A stretch of 64,000 nucleotides of DNA from Microcystis viridis FACHB-1342 (lineage in GTDB: Bacteria; Cyanobacteriota; Cyanobacteriia; Cyanobacteriales; Microcystaceae), in contig NZ_JACJSV010000006.1 in the NCBI RefSeq assembly GCF_014698335.1, forward strand, positions 1-64,000. Reading direction: 5' to 3'. This document shows positions 44,892 to 54,582 of the stretch, in pieces. Below the pieces are notes generated by a model, which made no database searches, was not told where the DNA came from, and saw nothing but the letters and a program-made list of their open reading frames with translations. The number at the start of each line of letters is the position of its first letter. The stretch's first letter is position 1. The position numbers were made by a program, and so were the translations under genes.

Positions 44892-46649
44892 ATGACTGCC
44901 ATTATCCAACAAATAAAAGAGCGTTTTTCCCAATCCCTAGTTAAATCCTTTGGGGAAAACTTTGCCGCTACCGATCCTCTAATTGTCGCCGCTAGTAACC
45001 CCCGTTTTGGCGATTATCAATGTAATATTTCCCTCTCTTTAGCCAAAGAATTAAAACAAAAACCGCGGGAAGTGGCGACAACTTTACTAAAAAATCTAGA
45101 GATAGATGATCTCTGTCAACCCCCCGAAATTGCCGGACCTGGTTTTATCAATCTTACCCTTAAACCCAGTTATATAGAAACCCAATTAAAAGACCTAATT
45201 ACTGACAACCGTTTAGGAGTTGCCACTGCTAACCCCAGTCAAAAAATTATTGTCGATTTTTCCAGTCCCAATATTGCTAAAGAAATGCACGTCGGTCACT
45301 TGCGATCAACTATAATTGGTGATTGTATTGCTCGGATTTTGGAATTTCGTCATCATCAAGTAATTCGTCTTAATCACGTCGGGGATTGGGGTACTCAATT
45401 CGGGATGTTAATCACCTATCTACAAGAAGCTTATCCTAGCGCTTTAACCCAAGCAGATGCTCTTGATTTAGGGGATTTAGTTAGCTTTTATAAAAAGGCT
45501 AAAATTCGTTTTGATGAAGACGAAAACTTTAAAGAAACTGCCCGTCAAGCCGTAGTAAAATTACAGTCAGGTGATCCTCAAAGTCGTCAAGCATGGCAGT
45601 TACTTTGTCAACAATCACGACGGGAATTTCAGAAAATCTATGATATTCTCGATATAAAACTGACGGAAAGGGGGGAATCTTTTTATAATCCCTACCTTGA
45701 GACAGTAATCAGAGAATTAGATCAACAGGGATTGCTAATAGAAGACAATGGCGCTTTATGCGTCTTTCTCGATGGTTTTACCAACAAAGAGGGGGATCCT
45801 CTGCCCCTAATTGTCAAGAAATCCGACGGCGGTTATAATTACGCTACCACCGATTTAGCGGCAATTTGTTATCGAGTGCGTGAAGATAAGGCCGAAAGAA
45901 TAATTTATGTTACTGATGCTGGACAAGCTAACCATTTTGCCCAAGTATTTCAGGTGGCTAAAAAAGCGGGATTTTTACCCGATAATGTGGCAGTGGTTCA
46001 CGTCGCTTTTGGATTAGTTTTAGCGGAAGATGGTAAAAAATTAAAAACTCGTTCCGGAGAGACGGTAAAATTACAAGAATTACTCGATCAAGCGATCGCC
46101 TATTCCCTAGCTGACTTAGAAAAAAGACTGGCAAGCGAGGAAAGAGAAGAAACCGGCGATTTTATCGCTAAGACTGCCGAAACTGTCGGTTTAAGTGCCG
46201 TTAAATACGCCGATCTCAGCCAAAATCGCAATAGTAACTACGTTTTTAGTTACGACAAAATGCTCAATCTGCAAGGCAACACCGCCCCCTATATGCTGTA
46301 CGCTTACGCTAGGGTCCAGAGTATCAGTCGCGAAGGTGGTATTAATTTTCAGGATTTAAGTGCCAATTCACCGCTAATTCTCAAGGATGAAAGCGAATTA
46401 ATTCTGGCTAAACAATTACTGCAACTGCCGGAAGTAATTAGTGCAGTGGAAGAGGATTTATTACCCAATCGTTTATGTGATTATCTTTATGAACTCAGTA
46501 AAAAGTATAATCGTTTCTACGAAAATTGTCCCGTTCTGAAAGCAGCAGAACCGATTAAAACCTCTCGTTTAGTTTTGTGTGATTTAACGGCAAGAACCCT
46601 AAAATTAGGCTTATCTCTCCTGGGAATTCCCGTTTTGGAAAGAATGTAA
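44892..46649 (+). CDS. argS: Arginyl-tRNA synthetase
   Basis: 585 residues. Class I synthetase: N-terminal Add-1 domain, HVGH in [17 protein letters not shown] (the HIGH equivalent), [27 protein letters not shown] (replacing KMSKS, as usual in ArgRS), and the DALR anticodon domain. ATG at 44892. Confidence 0.97.
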   Translation: MTAIIQQIKERFSQSLVKSFGENFAATDPLIVAASNPRFGDYQCNISLSLAKELKQKPREVATTLLKNLEIDDLCQPPEIAGPGFINLTLKPSYIETQLKDLITDNRLGVATANPSQKIIVDFSSPNIAKEMHVGHLRSTIIGDCIARILEFRHHQVIRLNHVGDWGTQFGMLITYLQEAYPSALTQADALDLGDLVSFYKKAKIRFDEDENFKETARQAVVKLQSGDPQSRQAWQLLCQQSRREFQKIYDILDIKLTERGESFYNPYLETVIRELDQQGLLIEDNGALCVFLDGFTNKEGDPLPLIVKKSDGGYNYATTDLAAICYRVREDKAERIIYVTDAGQANHFAQVFQVAKKAGFLPDNVAVVHVAFGLVLAEDGKKLKTRSGETVKLQELLDQAIAYSLADLEKRLASEEREETGDFIAKTAETVGLSAVKYADLSQNRNSNYVFSYDKMLNLQGNTAPYMLYAYARVQSISREGGINFQDLSANSPLILKDESELILAKQLLQLPEVISAVEEDLLPNRLCDYLYELSKKYNRFYENCPVLKAAEPIKTSRLVLCDLTARTLKLGLSLLGIPVLERM

Positions 46650-46651
46650 AT

Positions 46652-46832
46652 CAGTTATCAGTTATCAGTTATCAGTTATCAGTTGACAGCAAAAAACGAC
46701 CCAATTCATAATTGATAATTCATAATTGATAATTGATAATTCATAATTGATAATTCATAATTCCCACACCCCACAGCCTACACCCTACACCCTACACCCT
46801 ACACCCTACACCCTACACCCCACACCCCACCC
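46652..46832. repeat. Three kinds of heptamer array in tandem
   Basis: CAGTTAT x4-5 (46652..46686), then ATAATTG/ATAATTC alternation (46703..46762), then CCCTACA/CCCCACA (46764..46832). All have seven-base periodicity. They follow argS directly. Confidence 0.93.
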
Positions 46833-47226
46833 CTTGCATTGCGTATCTTTGACAAAAGCGGGTGATATTTTATACCCAGAAAAAGTGTACTATGCTGACG
46901 TGAAAAAACCTGACTTTTTGCTAACCTAGATATAGCTCTAATCAGAGCCAATATCTTTGGGGGAAGCTTAGAGATTAATCTAGTTAAACTGACTCATGAC
47001 GTTATCTTATTGTCGTCTGTTGCCTATTAGCTTTCAGGTGATAACTCGGAGATCGGGAATTAGTACAAAAGTTCAGATTTCCTCTCCGCAGCCCCAGCGT
47101 TCCTGTGTAGTCTTAACGAGTAATTTTATCCCAGAGATGTTATCGTTAAAGCGGTCAAATGTCCGAACGTCCTAGAGGATTTTCGGGAAAGAGCATTTGC
47201 CCTGTCGTAATCTCAGATAGAACCTT
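46833..47226. other. Intergenic, no gene recognised
   Basis: 394 bases upstream of the Mo-nitro_C gene. No ORF, RNA or repeat that I can name. Confidence 0.45.
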
Positions 47227-47619
47227 ATGAGTCAATCAATTGAAGATAAAGCTATGGCCGATGCTGATGTATCAGATTATACCACAAATAAAATAATTGT
47301 CTCTAATTGGATCGCCCCTTGGTCGAAAGGCAATCGGAAAAATCCGTCACCGCAACCAAAATGGGATTTATGGCAACCCCTGCGGCAACGAATTGATCGC
47401 CTAGAAATCAATACACCTGAACTAGCTCACAGGATTTGTCGTCTAATTCCGGCTCAATGTCCCTTTGCGCGGAAAATTAACCTATTTAGCTGGACAATTC
47501 TAGAGATTCCCCCCCTTTGCAAGCTAAATCCCCTCTACGAAAACCTGATGATGTTAAGATTTCGCGCTCTTTCTTACCTGGCCGATGAATGTGGAGAGGA
47601 TATCGGTGCTTACTGCTAA
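47227..47619 (+). CDS. Mo-dependent nitrogenase C-terminal-domain protein
   Basis: 130 residues. The C-terminal 85 match the Mo-nitro_C domain: WDLWQPLRQRIDRLEI, LAHRICRLIPAQCPFARKIN, KLNPLYENLMMLRFRALSYL, ADECGED. Despite its name this domain occurs widely in cyanobacteria without nitrogenase, and no nif gene is near. Function unknown. ATG at 47227. Confidence 0.88.
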   Translation: MSQSIEDKAMADADVSDYTTNKIIVSNWIAPWSKGNRKNPSPQPKWDLWQPLRQRIDRLEINTPELAHRICRLIPAQCPFARKINLFSWTILEIPPLCKLNPLYENLMMLRFRALSYLADECGEDIGAYC

Positions 47620-47649
47620 AATGGGAGAGTGTCTTTAATCGCCACACCT

Positions 47650-48408
47650 ATGGCCATCATCGCTCTGAAAGCTTGGTATCTGGACAAATACGAACCTATC
47701 CGCGAGGTTGTCAAACGTCCCCACGACTTGCGCTTAAGTCGCAATAGTCTCTTAAAATCGGGTTTAAGAGCCGATTTTCTCGATGATAGTCTGACAATAC
47801 AGGGTTCTGTCTGGTTCCAACGCTATTTAGAAGGGGAAAGGGTGGAATTTTACCTCGAAGGTAGTGGCGGTTACGTCATCTCGAATATTGACCTGATTTC
47901 CCAAGAAATTTACTTTACTAAACAGGACCTCAGCACTTGGCTGGATCCCATCATTTATTTTAGCTCCCAAAGCCAATTTAAGGACTCTAGCACCGCTTTA
48001 AAAACAGTTTTGACCGAAACCGTCGAAAATCTCAATAAACGCTCCCGTTTGCCCTTAACTATGGAAGAAACGCCTCGAACTGAGGGCAATGTCACCCGGT
48101 TGAGTGATAGTCAATTACGCAAAATTCGCAAAAGTTTATTATTTATTGCCGATGCTACGGCGATTAGCCAAAAGGAAACGGAATTACTGCCCAGTCCCCT
48201 AGTGGGTGTAGAATTGGGTTATGCGATCGCTTGTAAACAGGGCGGACAAATTCTGCTAACCTATCAAAATCGGGCGGAATTAAAGGGTAAACTAGCTTTT
48301 GACCTGCCAAGCTACCAAAAATTAATTTTCTCGGATCTGAGCGAATTGCGTCTCACTTTTCCGCCTTTAATGGCAACTTTATTACAAAAATTCAATCTGA
48401 TTAGTTAA
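47650..48408 (+). CDS. Conserved-looking protein of unknown function
   Basis: 252 residues from ATG 47650; a GTG at 47629 would add seven. Soluble, no membrane segment or signal. Contains KRPHDLRLSRNSLLKSG, DSLTIQGSVWFQRYL, KIRKSLLFIADATAI. I do not recognise the family. The next gene starts six bases after its stop, so they form an operon. Confidence 0.75.
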   Translation: MAIIALKAWYLDKYEPIREVVKRPHDLRLSRNSLLKSGLRADFLDDSLTIQGSVWFQRYLEGERVEFYLEGSGGYVISNIDLISQEIYFTKQDLSTWLDPIIYFSSQSQFKDSSTALKTVLTETVENLNKRSRLPLTMEETPRTEGNVTRLSDSQLRKIRKSLLFIADATAISQKETELLPSPLVGVELGYAIACKQGGQILLTYQNRAELKGKLAFDLPSYQKLIFSDLSELRLTFPPLMATLLQKFNLIS

Positions 48409-48413
48409 AAAAA

Positions 48414-48665
48414 ATGAGTAGAAAAGCTGACGAGTACGCTGTACATTTGTTCTTGAGCAGTGGACATCGCGAGGAGGTACGTTTTTTGACTATCCAAGAA
48501 TTTCAAAAGTGGTACAGTAACGAATTAGTTCCGAAAGCCGATTCCAGGGATTTTATCAATGTTCCGATCAGAAATATTCAAGGGGAATATATGGTTTTAC
48601 GTCCAGCTAGTATCGTTGCTATTCGCGTGGAACCCGTCTTTTTTGGCAGTGTGGAAAGAATCTAA
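48414..48665 (+). CDS. Small conserved protein of unknown function
   Basis: 83 residues, ATG at 48414. Starts SRKADEYAVHLFLSSGHREE and ends RPASIVAIRVEPVFFGSVE; the pattern recalls a ligand-binding beta fold. No named family. Operon partner of the gene before it. Confidence 0.7.
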   Translation: MSRKADEYAVHLFLSSGHREEVRFLTIQEFQKWYSNELVPKADSRDFINVPIRNIQGEYMVLRPASIVAIRVEPVFFGSVERI

Positions 48666-48707
48666 TTTGTCGTTATCCCTAAAAAAGATAGTTAGATAGG
48701 GAGAATT

Positions 48708-49115
48708 TTAGAGATTATTGATAATTCTCTCAATGTCAGCTTGGATTTGATTGCTGACTTTGCCTTGCCAGCGTTCTTTTAATTCCCTTAATCCCACTTC
48801 TGCGTATTGACAGATCTTATCTAAAACTTCTTTACCGTCGCTGGGTTGAGGATAGGAATTCTTTTTACAGATAATATAAATTCCTGCGGTTAAAGCTAAA
48901 ATAACTTCTGGCTCGATTTGGCTAATATTAATTAAATCTTGTCGATTACTCAGATTGATTCCGTAGATACTGAAGTCTTCTTTAATGGCAAAAGCAGCGG
49001 CGAATAAATAAGCATCTACCATGCGCTCAAAGGTTTTATTATCTTTTAGTACCTGTAGATAATTTCTGGAAGTTTCCGAGGCATAAATCTTCAAACTGGG
49101 ATCGATTCTCTGCAT
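48708..49115 (-). CDS. Small alpha-helical protein, third gene of the DndD-like operon
   Basis: 135 residues. Starts QRIDPSLKIYASETSRNYLQ; contains KTFERMVDAYLFAAAFAIKE and LRELKERWQGK. The ATG overlaps the ATPase stop (TAATG), so they are co-translated. Unlike known DndE (no PNRIRLS motif), so it is not simply the Dnd partner. Possibly a partner or regulator of the ATPase. Confidence 0.7.
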   Translation of the reverse strand: MQRIDPSLKIYASETSRNYLQVLKDNKTFERMVDAYLFAAAFAIKEDFSIYGINLSNRQDLINISQIEPEVILALTAGIYIICKKNSYPQPSDGKEVLDKICQYAEVGLRELKERWQGKVSNQIQADIERIINNL

Positions 49116-51061
49116 TAGTAATTCTCCATCACTTCAATCACGGAAGCATCTTCATCGGCAGCCAAACGGTGTATTTTTAAAATATCGGTAGTGTAGGGAA
49201 GCAAGAGATTTAAAAGTCGATCGGGTAGATCGCGATCCGTGGCTAAAATAATCACTTGGGAGTTTAAATTAGGGAGAGAGTTAATAATATTTTTTTGATG
49301 TTCTTTGTCTAAATGGCCAAAAGGTGTATCCATAATTAGGGGAACACAATTATCGGTTATTTGATTTAAACCAGTGATAAAAGCAAAAGCTAAAGCTTCC
49401 TTTTCTCCCGCACTTAAGACATCGGGATTTAATAATTTTCCCGTGATGGTACGGATTCCTAAAGTATATTCGGGAGTGATTTCTACTCCTTTATATTCCT
49501 CTGGTTTGTTGGTTACTTGTAAATAGCGATCGCTGGTTACTTGATTAATCATTTTTTGGGAATTATCGATATGCCATTCGATTAATTCGTTAGTGGCATT
49601 TTTTAAACCTCTGGCCATTTTAACCTGATTAGATAACATCAGTGTGGTTTGATTTTCACTAGCTAAAATTTCCACTTCTTTGCGTAAATGTTCTAATTGC
49701 TTTTCTTTGATTTCAATGTCCTTTTGCAAGCGTTCGATCTTTTCTTCAATCTCCTTAACTTTTTGTTCCGATTCGTCAACTTTTCGCCAAATATCCCTAA
49801 CCGAGTCTTGATTTATTCCCGTGGTTTCCTGTTTTAGCTGTTTAATATATTGATTGATTTCTTCGATTTCTTCTTCTAAAAGATCTCTTTGTAAAAGCAA
49901 TTGACTATAATTGCTAAGTTTGGCATTATCTCGGATAATTCCCTGTAAATCAATTCTAATTTGATCTTTTTCTATTCTGGTGGTGTTGTCCACTTCTAAG
50001 GACTCTAGTTCGGCAATTTGTTGAAGTATAAAGTCACGAGAATTTTTGTCTAAACAACGACCACATAGACAGCTTTCATCGTCAAGTATTGCTTTAAAAA
50101 TTGCTGTAGAATTAGTTTTATAGTTGCTTTTTAAGCTAGTAACTTGCAAATCATCGGCCATTTCCTGCACAAAGTTAATCAGCAAAGGTATCGAAGCTGT
50201 TTTTAACCAAGAATCAATAGACTTTTGCAGGTTATTTAACTCAGTTTGTAAACCGATACGCTTTTTATCTAAGTTATTAATTTCCTCTAATTTTTCTCGT
50301 AAATTTTCAATCTGAGCAGCTTTTTCTTGAGCGACTTGGTAGATAACTATAGCATTTTTTTCCTCATCTTTAGCATTTTTAAGCTGACCTTTTTTAAGTT
50401 CAATGTCTCCTTCTAATTCTCGCAATTGTTTTCTCTTATCTTTTAAAGCTTGACTGGTTCCCTCTGCTTTATTGAAACGGTTTTCTAATTCTTGTAAGGC
50501 TTTTTCTGTATCATCGCGCAGATTTCTTAATTCCGGGATACCCAAAACTTTTTCAATTGCTTCTTTTGCTTCTTTAGTTTGAGTTATCTGGGTATATTGT
50601 TCAATTTTTAAGCCATCAAAACAGAAAAAATCTCGAATAGATTTAGGAAGCAATGCTTCGATATATTCCCTAGAGTTACTTCTTATGGTTCCATCTTCAT
50701 AAAATAATGCTTCCTCTAAGCTGAGAGAAGAAGTGCTACCATTAACTTTTAATTTCGCTGTGCGACTGATAAAGTAATTTTTCTCGTTTCTAGTAAAATT
50801 TAATTCTACCCGCATTTCTTTTTCTTCTGCTGATGAAGAATCCTCCTCACCTCGATAAAAATAGGTTTTCAGAGTCTCTTTAGATACAATATCTACCCCA
50901 TAGAGACACCATAAAATCGCCGTCATCAGAGAAGTTTTACCGTGGCCATTATTACCGAAGATAATATGAATTTTTCTGTCGGGATGCAGGTTAAAAGTAA
51001 TATTTTGACTAGGGTAACATTTCCAATTAGTTAAGCGAATTTGTTTCAGTCTCAAAGTCAT
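49115..51061 (-). CDS. SMC/Rad50-like ATPase, DndD type
   Basis: 648 residues. Walker A FGNNGHGKTSLM at about 35-46, long coiled coils (about 180-300 and 380-460), a CXXC hook CLCGRC at 331-336, the signature LSAGEKEALAFAF (about 546) and Walker B VPLIMDTPFGHLDKEHQ (about 575). The length and layout match DndD, the ATPase of phosphorothioate systems, and related defence SMC proteins. DndC, DndB and DndE are absent. Together with a 55-residue upstream gene and the 135-residue downstream gene it forms a three-gene operon. Confidence 0.88.
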   Translation of the reverse strand: MTLRLKQIRLTNWKCYPSQNITFNLHPDRKIHIIFGNNGHGKTSLMTAILWCLYGVDIVSKETLKTYFYRGEEDSSSAEEKEMRVELNFTRNEKNYFISRTAKLKVNGSTSSLSLEEALFYEDGTIRSNSREYIEALLPKSIRDFFCFDGLKIEQYTQITQTKEAKEAIEKVLGIPELRNLRDDTEKALQELENRFNKAEGTSQALKDKRKQLRELEGDIELKKGQLKNAKDEEKNAIVIYQVAQEKAAQIENLREKLEEINNLDKKRIGLQTELNNLQKSIDSWLKTASIPLLINFVQEMADDLQVTSLKSNYKTNSTAIFKAILDDESCLCGRCLDKNSRDFILQQIAELESLEVDNTTRIEKDQIRIDLQGIIRDNAKLSNYSQLLLQRDLLEEEIEEINQYIKQLKQETTGINQDSVRDIWRKVDESEQKVKEIEEKIERLQKDIEIKEKQLEHLRKEVEILASENQTTLMLSNQVKMARGLKNATNELIEWHIDNSQKMINQVTSDRYLQVTNKPEEYKGVEITPEYTLGIRTITGKLLNPDVLSAGEKEALAFAFITGLNQITDNCVPLIMDTPFGHLDKEHQKNIINSLPNLNSQVIILATDRDLPDRLLNLLLPYTTDILKIHRLAADEDASVIEVMENY

Positions 51062-51070
51062 AGAGTTTAT

Positions 51071-51238
51071 TTATTGTGAGGAGTCGGTATATTTTTCGAT
51101 AAGTTTGACAATTTTAGGTGATAGCTGCCGATTTTTTAGAGTAATTTTTTCTACTTCTAAAGCCATGGCTTCCTTTAGCAGTTGGGGAGGTATCTCATAT
51201 TTTTGGGCTATTTCTTTAATTTTAGCAGTTATGTCCAT
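51071..51238 (-). CDS. 55-residue protein at the head of the ATPase operon
   Basis: ATG at 51238. MDITAKIKEIAQKYEIPPQL, then LEVEKITLKNRQLSPKIVKL; charged, mostly helical, like a small regulator or toxin/antitoxin-sized partner. The next gene starts nine bases after its stop. No known family seen. Confidence 0.65.
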   Translation of the reverse strand: MDITAKIKEIAQKYEIPPQLLKEAMALEVEKITLKNRQLSPKIVKLIEKYTDSSQ

Positions 51239-51318
51239 GAATTTTTTGTGGGTTGGGGAGTGGGTATTGTCAAGTCTTAATTCCTATTGGCTAATAGATA
51301 CCTTGATGAGGAGAAATT

Positions 51319-51827
51319 TTATAACAGATCTGAGTAGGTAAGACCATAGTAACTTAATTCTTGGACTAATCTGTTAATAACTGTAGCTTGATTGCTGGCT
51401 GCCCGGGCAAAATCAATAACTCTTTTGATCTCCGATGCAATTAATTTTACCTCACTATCGCTCCAAGGGTTAAGACATCGATTCAAGTTGCTTTTTTCTT
51501 GGCCACCAGCTGCCGGGATAATTTTGCTGCGACGTTGAATAAATTGACGAGGAGAAGCATCAGCATCGAGGATAATTCCTGGACTGACTTGTGTTATATC
51601 AACTCTCTCATCAAGACATTTTACTGTCACTAATGCGTCAGTATTTCCCGAAGACAACTGTGATAATAACACAACTCGATCGCTGTCTGAGGAACTAGAG
51701 CGAGCGATTCTTTTTCCCTGACGCACCAATCGGGTACCAATCTAAACAAGGTAGATAAATTTTTTTCAATGAGATTATGGCGATCGCTACGGTATTCTTC
51801 TAATAAGTCTAATTGTTGTAGTGACAA
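51319..51827 (-). pseudogene. DEAD/DEAH helicase remnant (large deletion plus frameshift)
   Basis: TTG start at 51827 with strong GGAGGA. LQQLDLLEEYRSDRHNLIE matches the N-terminus of PLD/helicase defence proteins, then a jump to VTVKCLDERVDI and SPRQFIQRRSKII, helicase motifs V and VI, and a C-terminal KRVIDFARAASNQATVINRL. The central ATP-binding half is missing. The frame changes near 51728, where a near-exact 11-bp duplication (AGATTGGTACC / CGATTGGTGCG) occurs; removing one copy rejoins the two halves. The remnant cannot be an ATPase. Confidence 0.75.
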
Positions 51828-51828
51828 T

Positions 51829-52155
51829 TTAAATTCCTCCTCGATCTCGTTTTAAGTCATAAATCACTTTTTCATAACACCAGCTTTTACTGCGTTGGGG
51901 ATTTCTCAATCTAATATTTAAAAGCAATCGAGTCGCTAAAGCTTTATCTCCATTCACGAGGGTTAAAAGTTCTCTTTCTAAGTAGAAAAGTTGCTGCTGA
52001 CTGATTGGCAAATTTTGACGATTATTTTTAGAAGTAGCTCTTTTCGGTTTAGTGGGGGATAAAGATACGGTATCGACTAACCACCAGATAGCTACAGCTA
52101 ACCCCAACAACAGCACCCCCATAAAAGAGTATAAAACGATGCCTAGTAAATTCAT
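51829..52155 (-). CDS. Cyanobacterial membrane-anchored protein of unknown function
   Basis: 108 residues, ATG at 52155. One N-terminal transmembrane helix (about 5-27), then a conserved-looking soluble part: QQLFYLERELLTLVNGDKAL and KSWCYEKVIYDLKRDR. The function is not known. Its end overlaps the ribosome site of the helicase remnant. Confidence 0.75.
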   Translation of the reverse strand: MNLLGIVLYSFMGVLLLGLAVAIWWLVDTVSLSPTKPKRATSKNNRQNLPISQQQLFYLERELLTLVNGDKALATRLLLNIRLRNPQRSKSWCYEKVIYDLKRDRGGI

Positions 52156-52423
52156 TAATCAATTCCCGTGTTTGTTAATGATCAAGATTTTAGGCTAATC
52201 TACCGGCTCTTCTCGACTTTGTGTGATAATTTTTGCTTATGGAATCGTGAAATGCTTATCGGGTAACACTTTTAGGACTATTTTGTCGAAGAAACTATCA
52301 GTATAGACCTCGTTTCCACACAGAAACCAGAAGAGCCATCTACCCCATACAAAAACACCATAAAAGCTAAAATAGATAGCTGACAGTGATTCTGAACACA
52401 ATAGCAATATATACTAAACCGCC

Positions 52424-53125
52424 TTGTATTATCGTCTTCTTCTCGATTTTAATACCCTAGAAAACGGGTTAATTGCCTTAACACCCGAACAAAGTCATTA
52501 TCTTAAAAAAGTTGTTCGTTTAAAATCCCATGACCGTTTTATTGCCCTAAATGGACAAGGACAAGCGTGGTTAGCGGAAATAATTGATAATTCTGCCCAT
52601 CTTTTAGAAGCGATAAACGAAACTAGCGAACTACCAGTACAAGTGAATTTAATGGTAGCAATTACCAAAAATGGCTTTGATGATATTGTTCGCGCTGCCA
52701 CCGAATTAGGAGTTTATCGGATTATCCCGCTGCTGACAGAACGCGGTTTAGTTAATCCTAGTCCTCAAAAAATTGACCGTTGGCGAAAAATTGCCCGGGA
52801 AGCTGTAGAACAATCAGAAAGACAGATTATTCCCATAATCGAAGAACCACAGCCATTTTTAGCCATCCTTAAGCGGGGAGCTAACCCACAGACAACTTGT
52901 TATATTGGTGTTACGCGTAGAACAGTGGCCCCGCTACTTTCTCAATTACAAACATCAACCGAGATAACCATGGCCATCGGACCGGAAGGGGGATGGACGG
53001 AGGCAGAAATAGAACAAGCAATCGCCGCTGATTTTCTACCTGTATCACTGGGAAAACGCATTTTGAGAACAATTACCGCTCCCTTAGTGGCTCTCGCTAT
53101 CATTAACGCCTATTTAGACAGCTAA
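52424..53125 (+). CDS. rsmE: 16S rRNA (uracil-1498-N3)-methyltransferase
   Basis: 233 residues. SPOUT-fold enzyme. YYRLLLDF, HYLKKVVRLKSHDRFIALN, TKNGFDDIVRAATELGVYRI, AREAVEQSERQIIP, the knot motifs MAIGPEGGWTEAEIEQA and LGKRILRTITAPLVALAI. Start TTG 52424 is used because the family starts with this residue and no ATG fits; ribosome site is weak. Confidence 0.93.
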   Translation: MYYRLLLDFNTLENGLIALTPEQSHYLKKVVRLKSHDRFIALNGQGQAWLAEIIDNSAHLLEAINETSELPVQVNLMVAITKNGFDDIVRAATELGVYRIIPLLTERGLVNPSPQKIDRWRKIAREAVEQSERQIIPIIEEPQPFLAILKRGANPQTTCYIGVTRRTVAPLLSQLQTSTEITMAIGPEGGWTEAEIEQAIAADFLPVSLGKRILRTITAPLVALAIINAYLDS

Positions 53126-53190
53126 TTGACTACAGTTTTTATGACCAAGACTAGCAATCGAGATAACTGAAATCCTTTCGCTTCTTAACT

Positions 53191-53405
53191 AGGGTTTGCG
53201 GCAAAAAGTTTTTTGTGGGGGCAGGGTGTGGGGTGTAGGGTGTAGGGTGTAGGGTTTTACCGGTTTTCAGGTGGTCAATTACCCAATTTTCAGGGAAAAA
53301 GTCCAGGGATTTTCCCCCTGCTCACTCCCATGCCCGGCACTTTTGGATTTCAAAAAAGTCTAGAAGTCTTATCCAACAAGGTTTTTAGATTTATTCAGCA
53401 AACCT
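53191..53405 (-). mobile_element. MITE-like element, copy C (215 bp, inverted)
   Basis: Starts AGGGTTTGCGGCAAAAAG and ends ATTTATTCAGCAAACCT, the reverse of copies A, B and D. Contains the GTGTAGGGTGTAGGG heptamers. No matching target duplication is seen. The rest of 53126..53510 has no gene recognised. Confidence 0.85.
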
Positions 53406-53510
53406 TACCTAAAGCAAAAACTAGCAGCAGTTCCCCAGTGGTCAGATTTTCCCCTTTTTGTCGAATAGCACCCTCATCTTCCCCGAAAAAACTCCCCCTA
53501 GCGCAACTTT

Positions 53511-54140
53511 ATGACCCCTAGTAGCCCTTCTAACCCCTCTTTTGACTGGTTTAACCCCTCGCCCCAGCAAGACAGCGATTTACTGGCACAAATCGGCTTT
53601 ATCCCCGGTGTCAAAGAATTTCTCACCCTGCGACAGGTTCACGCCTTGGAACACGCCACCGTCTGGGTATTAAGCGAAATGGCTGCCCGTCGTCAATCGC
53701 CTTTTGACCATTCCCCCGCAGATAACGAGGCCCTGGGGGGACTGTCCACCGATAGGGGTTTTTATCTCTACGGACAGATTAATACAAATGAACTGCAAAT
53801 TGCGGCCAAACAGGCACTCCGTCGTCTCAAAAATGGCGAGGGGCAATTGGCATTACATCCGCGTTGTGGCACCAATTTATCGGTAACTTTAGCCTTAACC
53901 GCCGGCTTAGTCTTAGGAACTCATCTTATCTTCCCCAGAGGTCCGATTTCTCAGTTATTAGGCTTAGGTTTAGCCACTGCCACCGCTTTTCAAATCGGGC
54001 CAGATGTGGGAATGTCGGCCCAAAAATACCTGACTACGGCTATTCCCTTTAACTTAACAATCGTTAACATTGCACCAAAGGCAGACCTATGGGGACGTTC
54101 GGGGCATTTTGTCCAAACAGAGTGGCAAGATTTGCAATAA
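53511..54140 (+). CDS. DUF6391-type membrane protein
   Basis: 209 residues. Conserved cyanobacterial family: FLTLRQVHALEHATVWVL near residue 40-57, DRGFYLYGQI, LHPRCGTNLSVTLALTAGLV with two adjacent hydrophobic segments, and ADLWGRSGHFVQTEW at the end. Several conserved histidines. Function unknown. ATG at 53511. Confidence 0.85.
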   Translation: MTPSSPSNPSFDWFNPSPQQDSDLLAQIGFIPGVKEFLTLRQVHALEHATVWVLSEMAARRQSPFDHSPADNEALGGLSTDRGFYLYGQINTNELQIAAKQALRRLKNGEGQLALHPRCGTNLSVTLALTAGLVLGTHLIFPRGPISQLLGLGLATATAFQIGPDVGMSAQKYLTTAIPFNLTIVNIAPKADLWGRSGHFVQTEWQDLQ

Positions 54141-54218
54141 AACTTAAAGTAAAAACCCTTTCGGCAAACTCGCTCTGATTGTAACCTGTTAACTAAACCC
54201 TAAAAAAAAACAACAGCT

Positions 54219-54452
54219 ATGCCTGGAATCGAACGCGGAGCCGAAGTTAGAGTCAAACGGAAAGAGTCTTACTGGTACAACGATGTAGGAACCGTAGCCA
54301 GTGTTGACAAAAGTGGTATCCTCTATCCCGTTATCGTCCGTTTTAAAACTGTTAACTACCACGGTTTTAGTGGTAGCGCCGGTGGACTGAATACCAATAA
54401 CTTCGCTGAAAGTGAATTGGAACTCGTTAAGGCTGCCCCCGCTAAGAAATAA
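54219..54452 (+). CDS. psaE: Photosystem I reaction centre subunit IV (PsaE)
   Basis: 77 residues. SH3-like stromal subunit that docks ferredoxin. [50 protein letters not shown] are canonical. ATG at 54219, terminator 30 bases after the stop. Confidence 0.98.
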   Translation: MPGIERGAEVRVKRKESYWYNDVGTVASVDKSGILYPVIVRFKTVNYHGFSGSAGGLNTNNFAESELELVKAAPAKK

Positions 54453-54477
54453 AGCTGACTAAAATTCAGCCTATCAT

Positions 54478-54522
54478 CACCGACTGACTGACAGGAATTC
54501 TCTCTTGTTGGTCGGTTTTTTT
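54478..54522 (+). terminator. Rho-independent terminator of psaE
   Basis: ACCGAC...GTCGGT with a 26-base loop followed by seven or more T. Only 6 bp of stem, but the T run is good. Confidence 0.65.
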
Positions 54523-54530
54523 ATAGCTAT

Positions 54531-54582
54531 CAGTAATCAGTTATCAGTAATCAGTTATCAGTGAACAGTAAACAGTTTACTG
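54531..54582. repeat. CAGTAAT/CAGTTAT heptamer repeats
   Basis: Seven-base periodicity with CAGTGAACAGTAAACAG tail, downstream of psaE. The rest of 54583..54836 is AT-rich with no gene recognised. Confidence 0.85.

Noticed and set aside
48708-49115. DndE identity for the 135-residue protein
   Set aside because: Its sequence lacks the DndE hallmark residues, and DndB and DndC are absent.
52254-52300. Sequence resembling the interior of the 210-bp element (CTTATCGGGTAACACTTTTAGG)
   Set aside because: Similarity is short and the element ends are missing; too weak to call a fifth copy.
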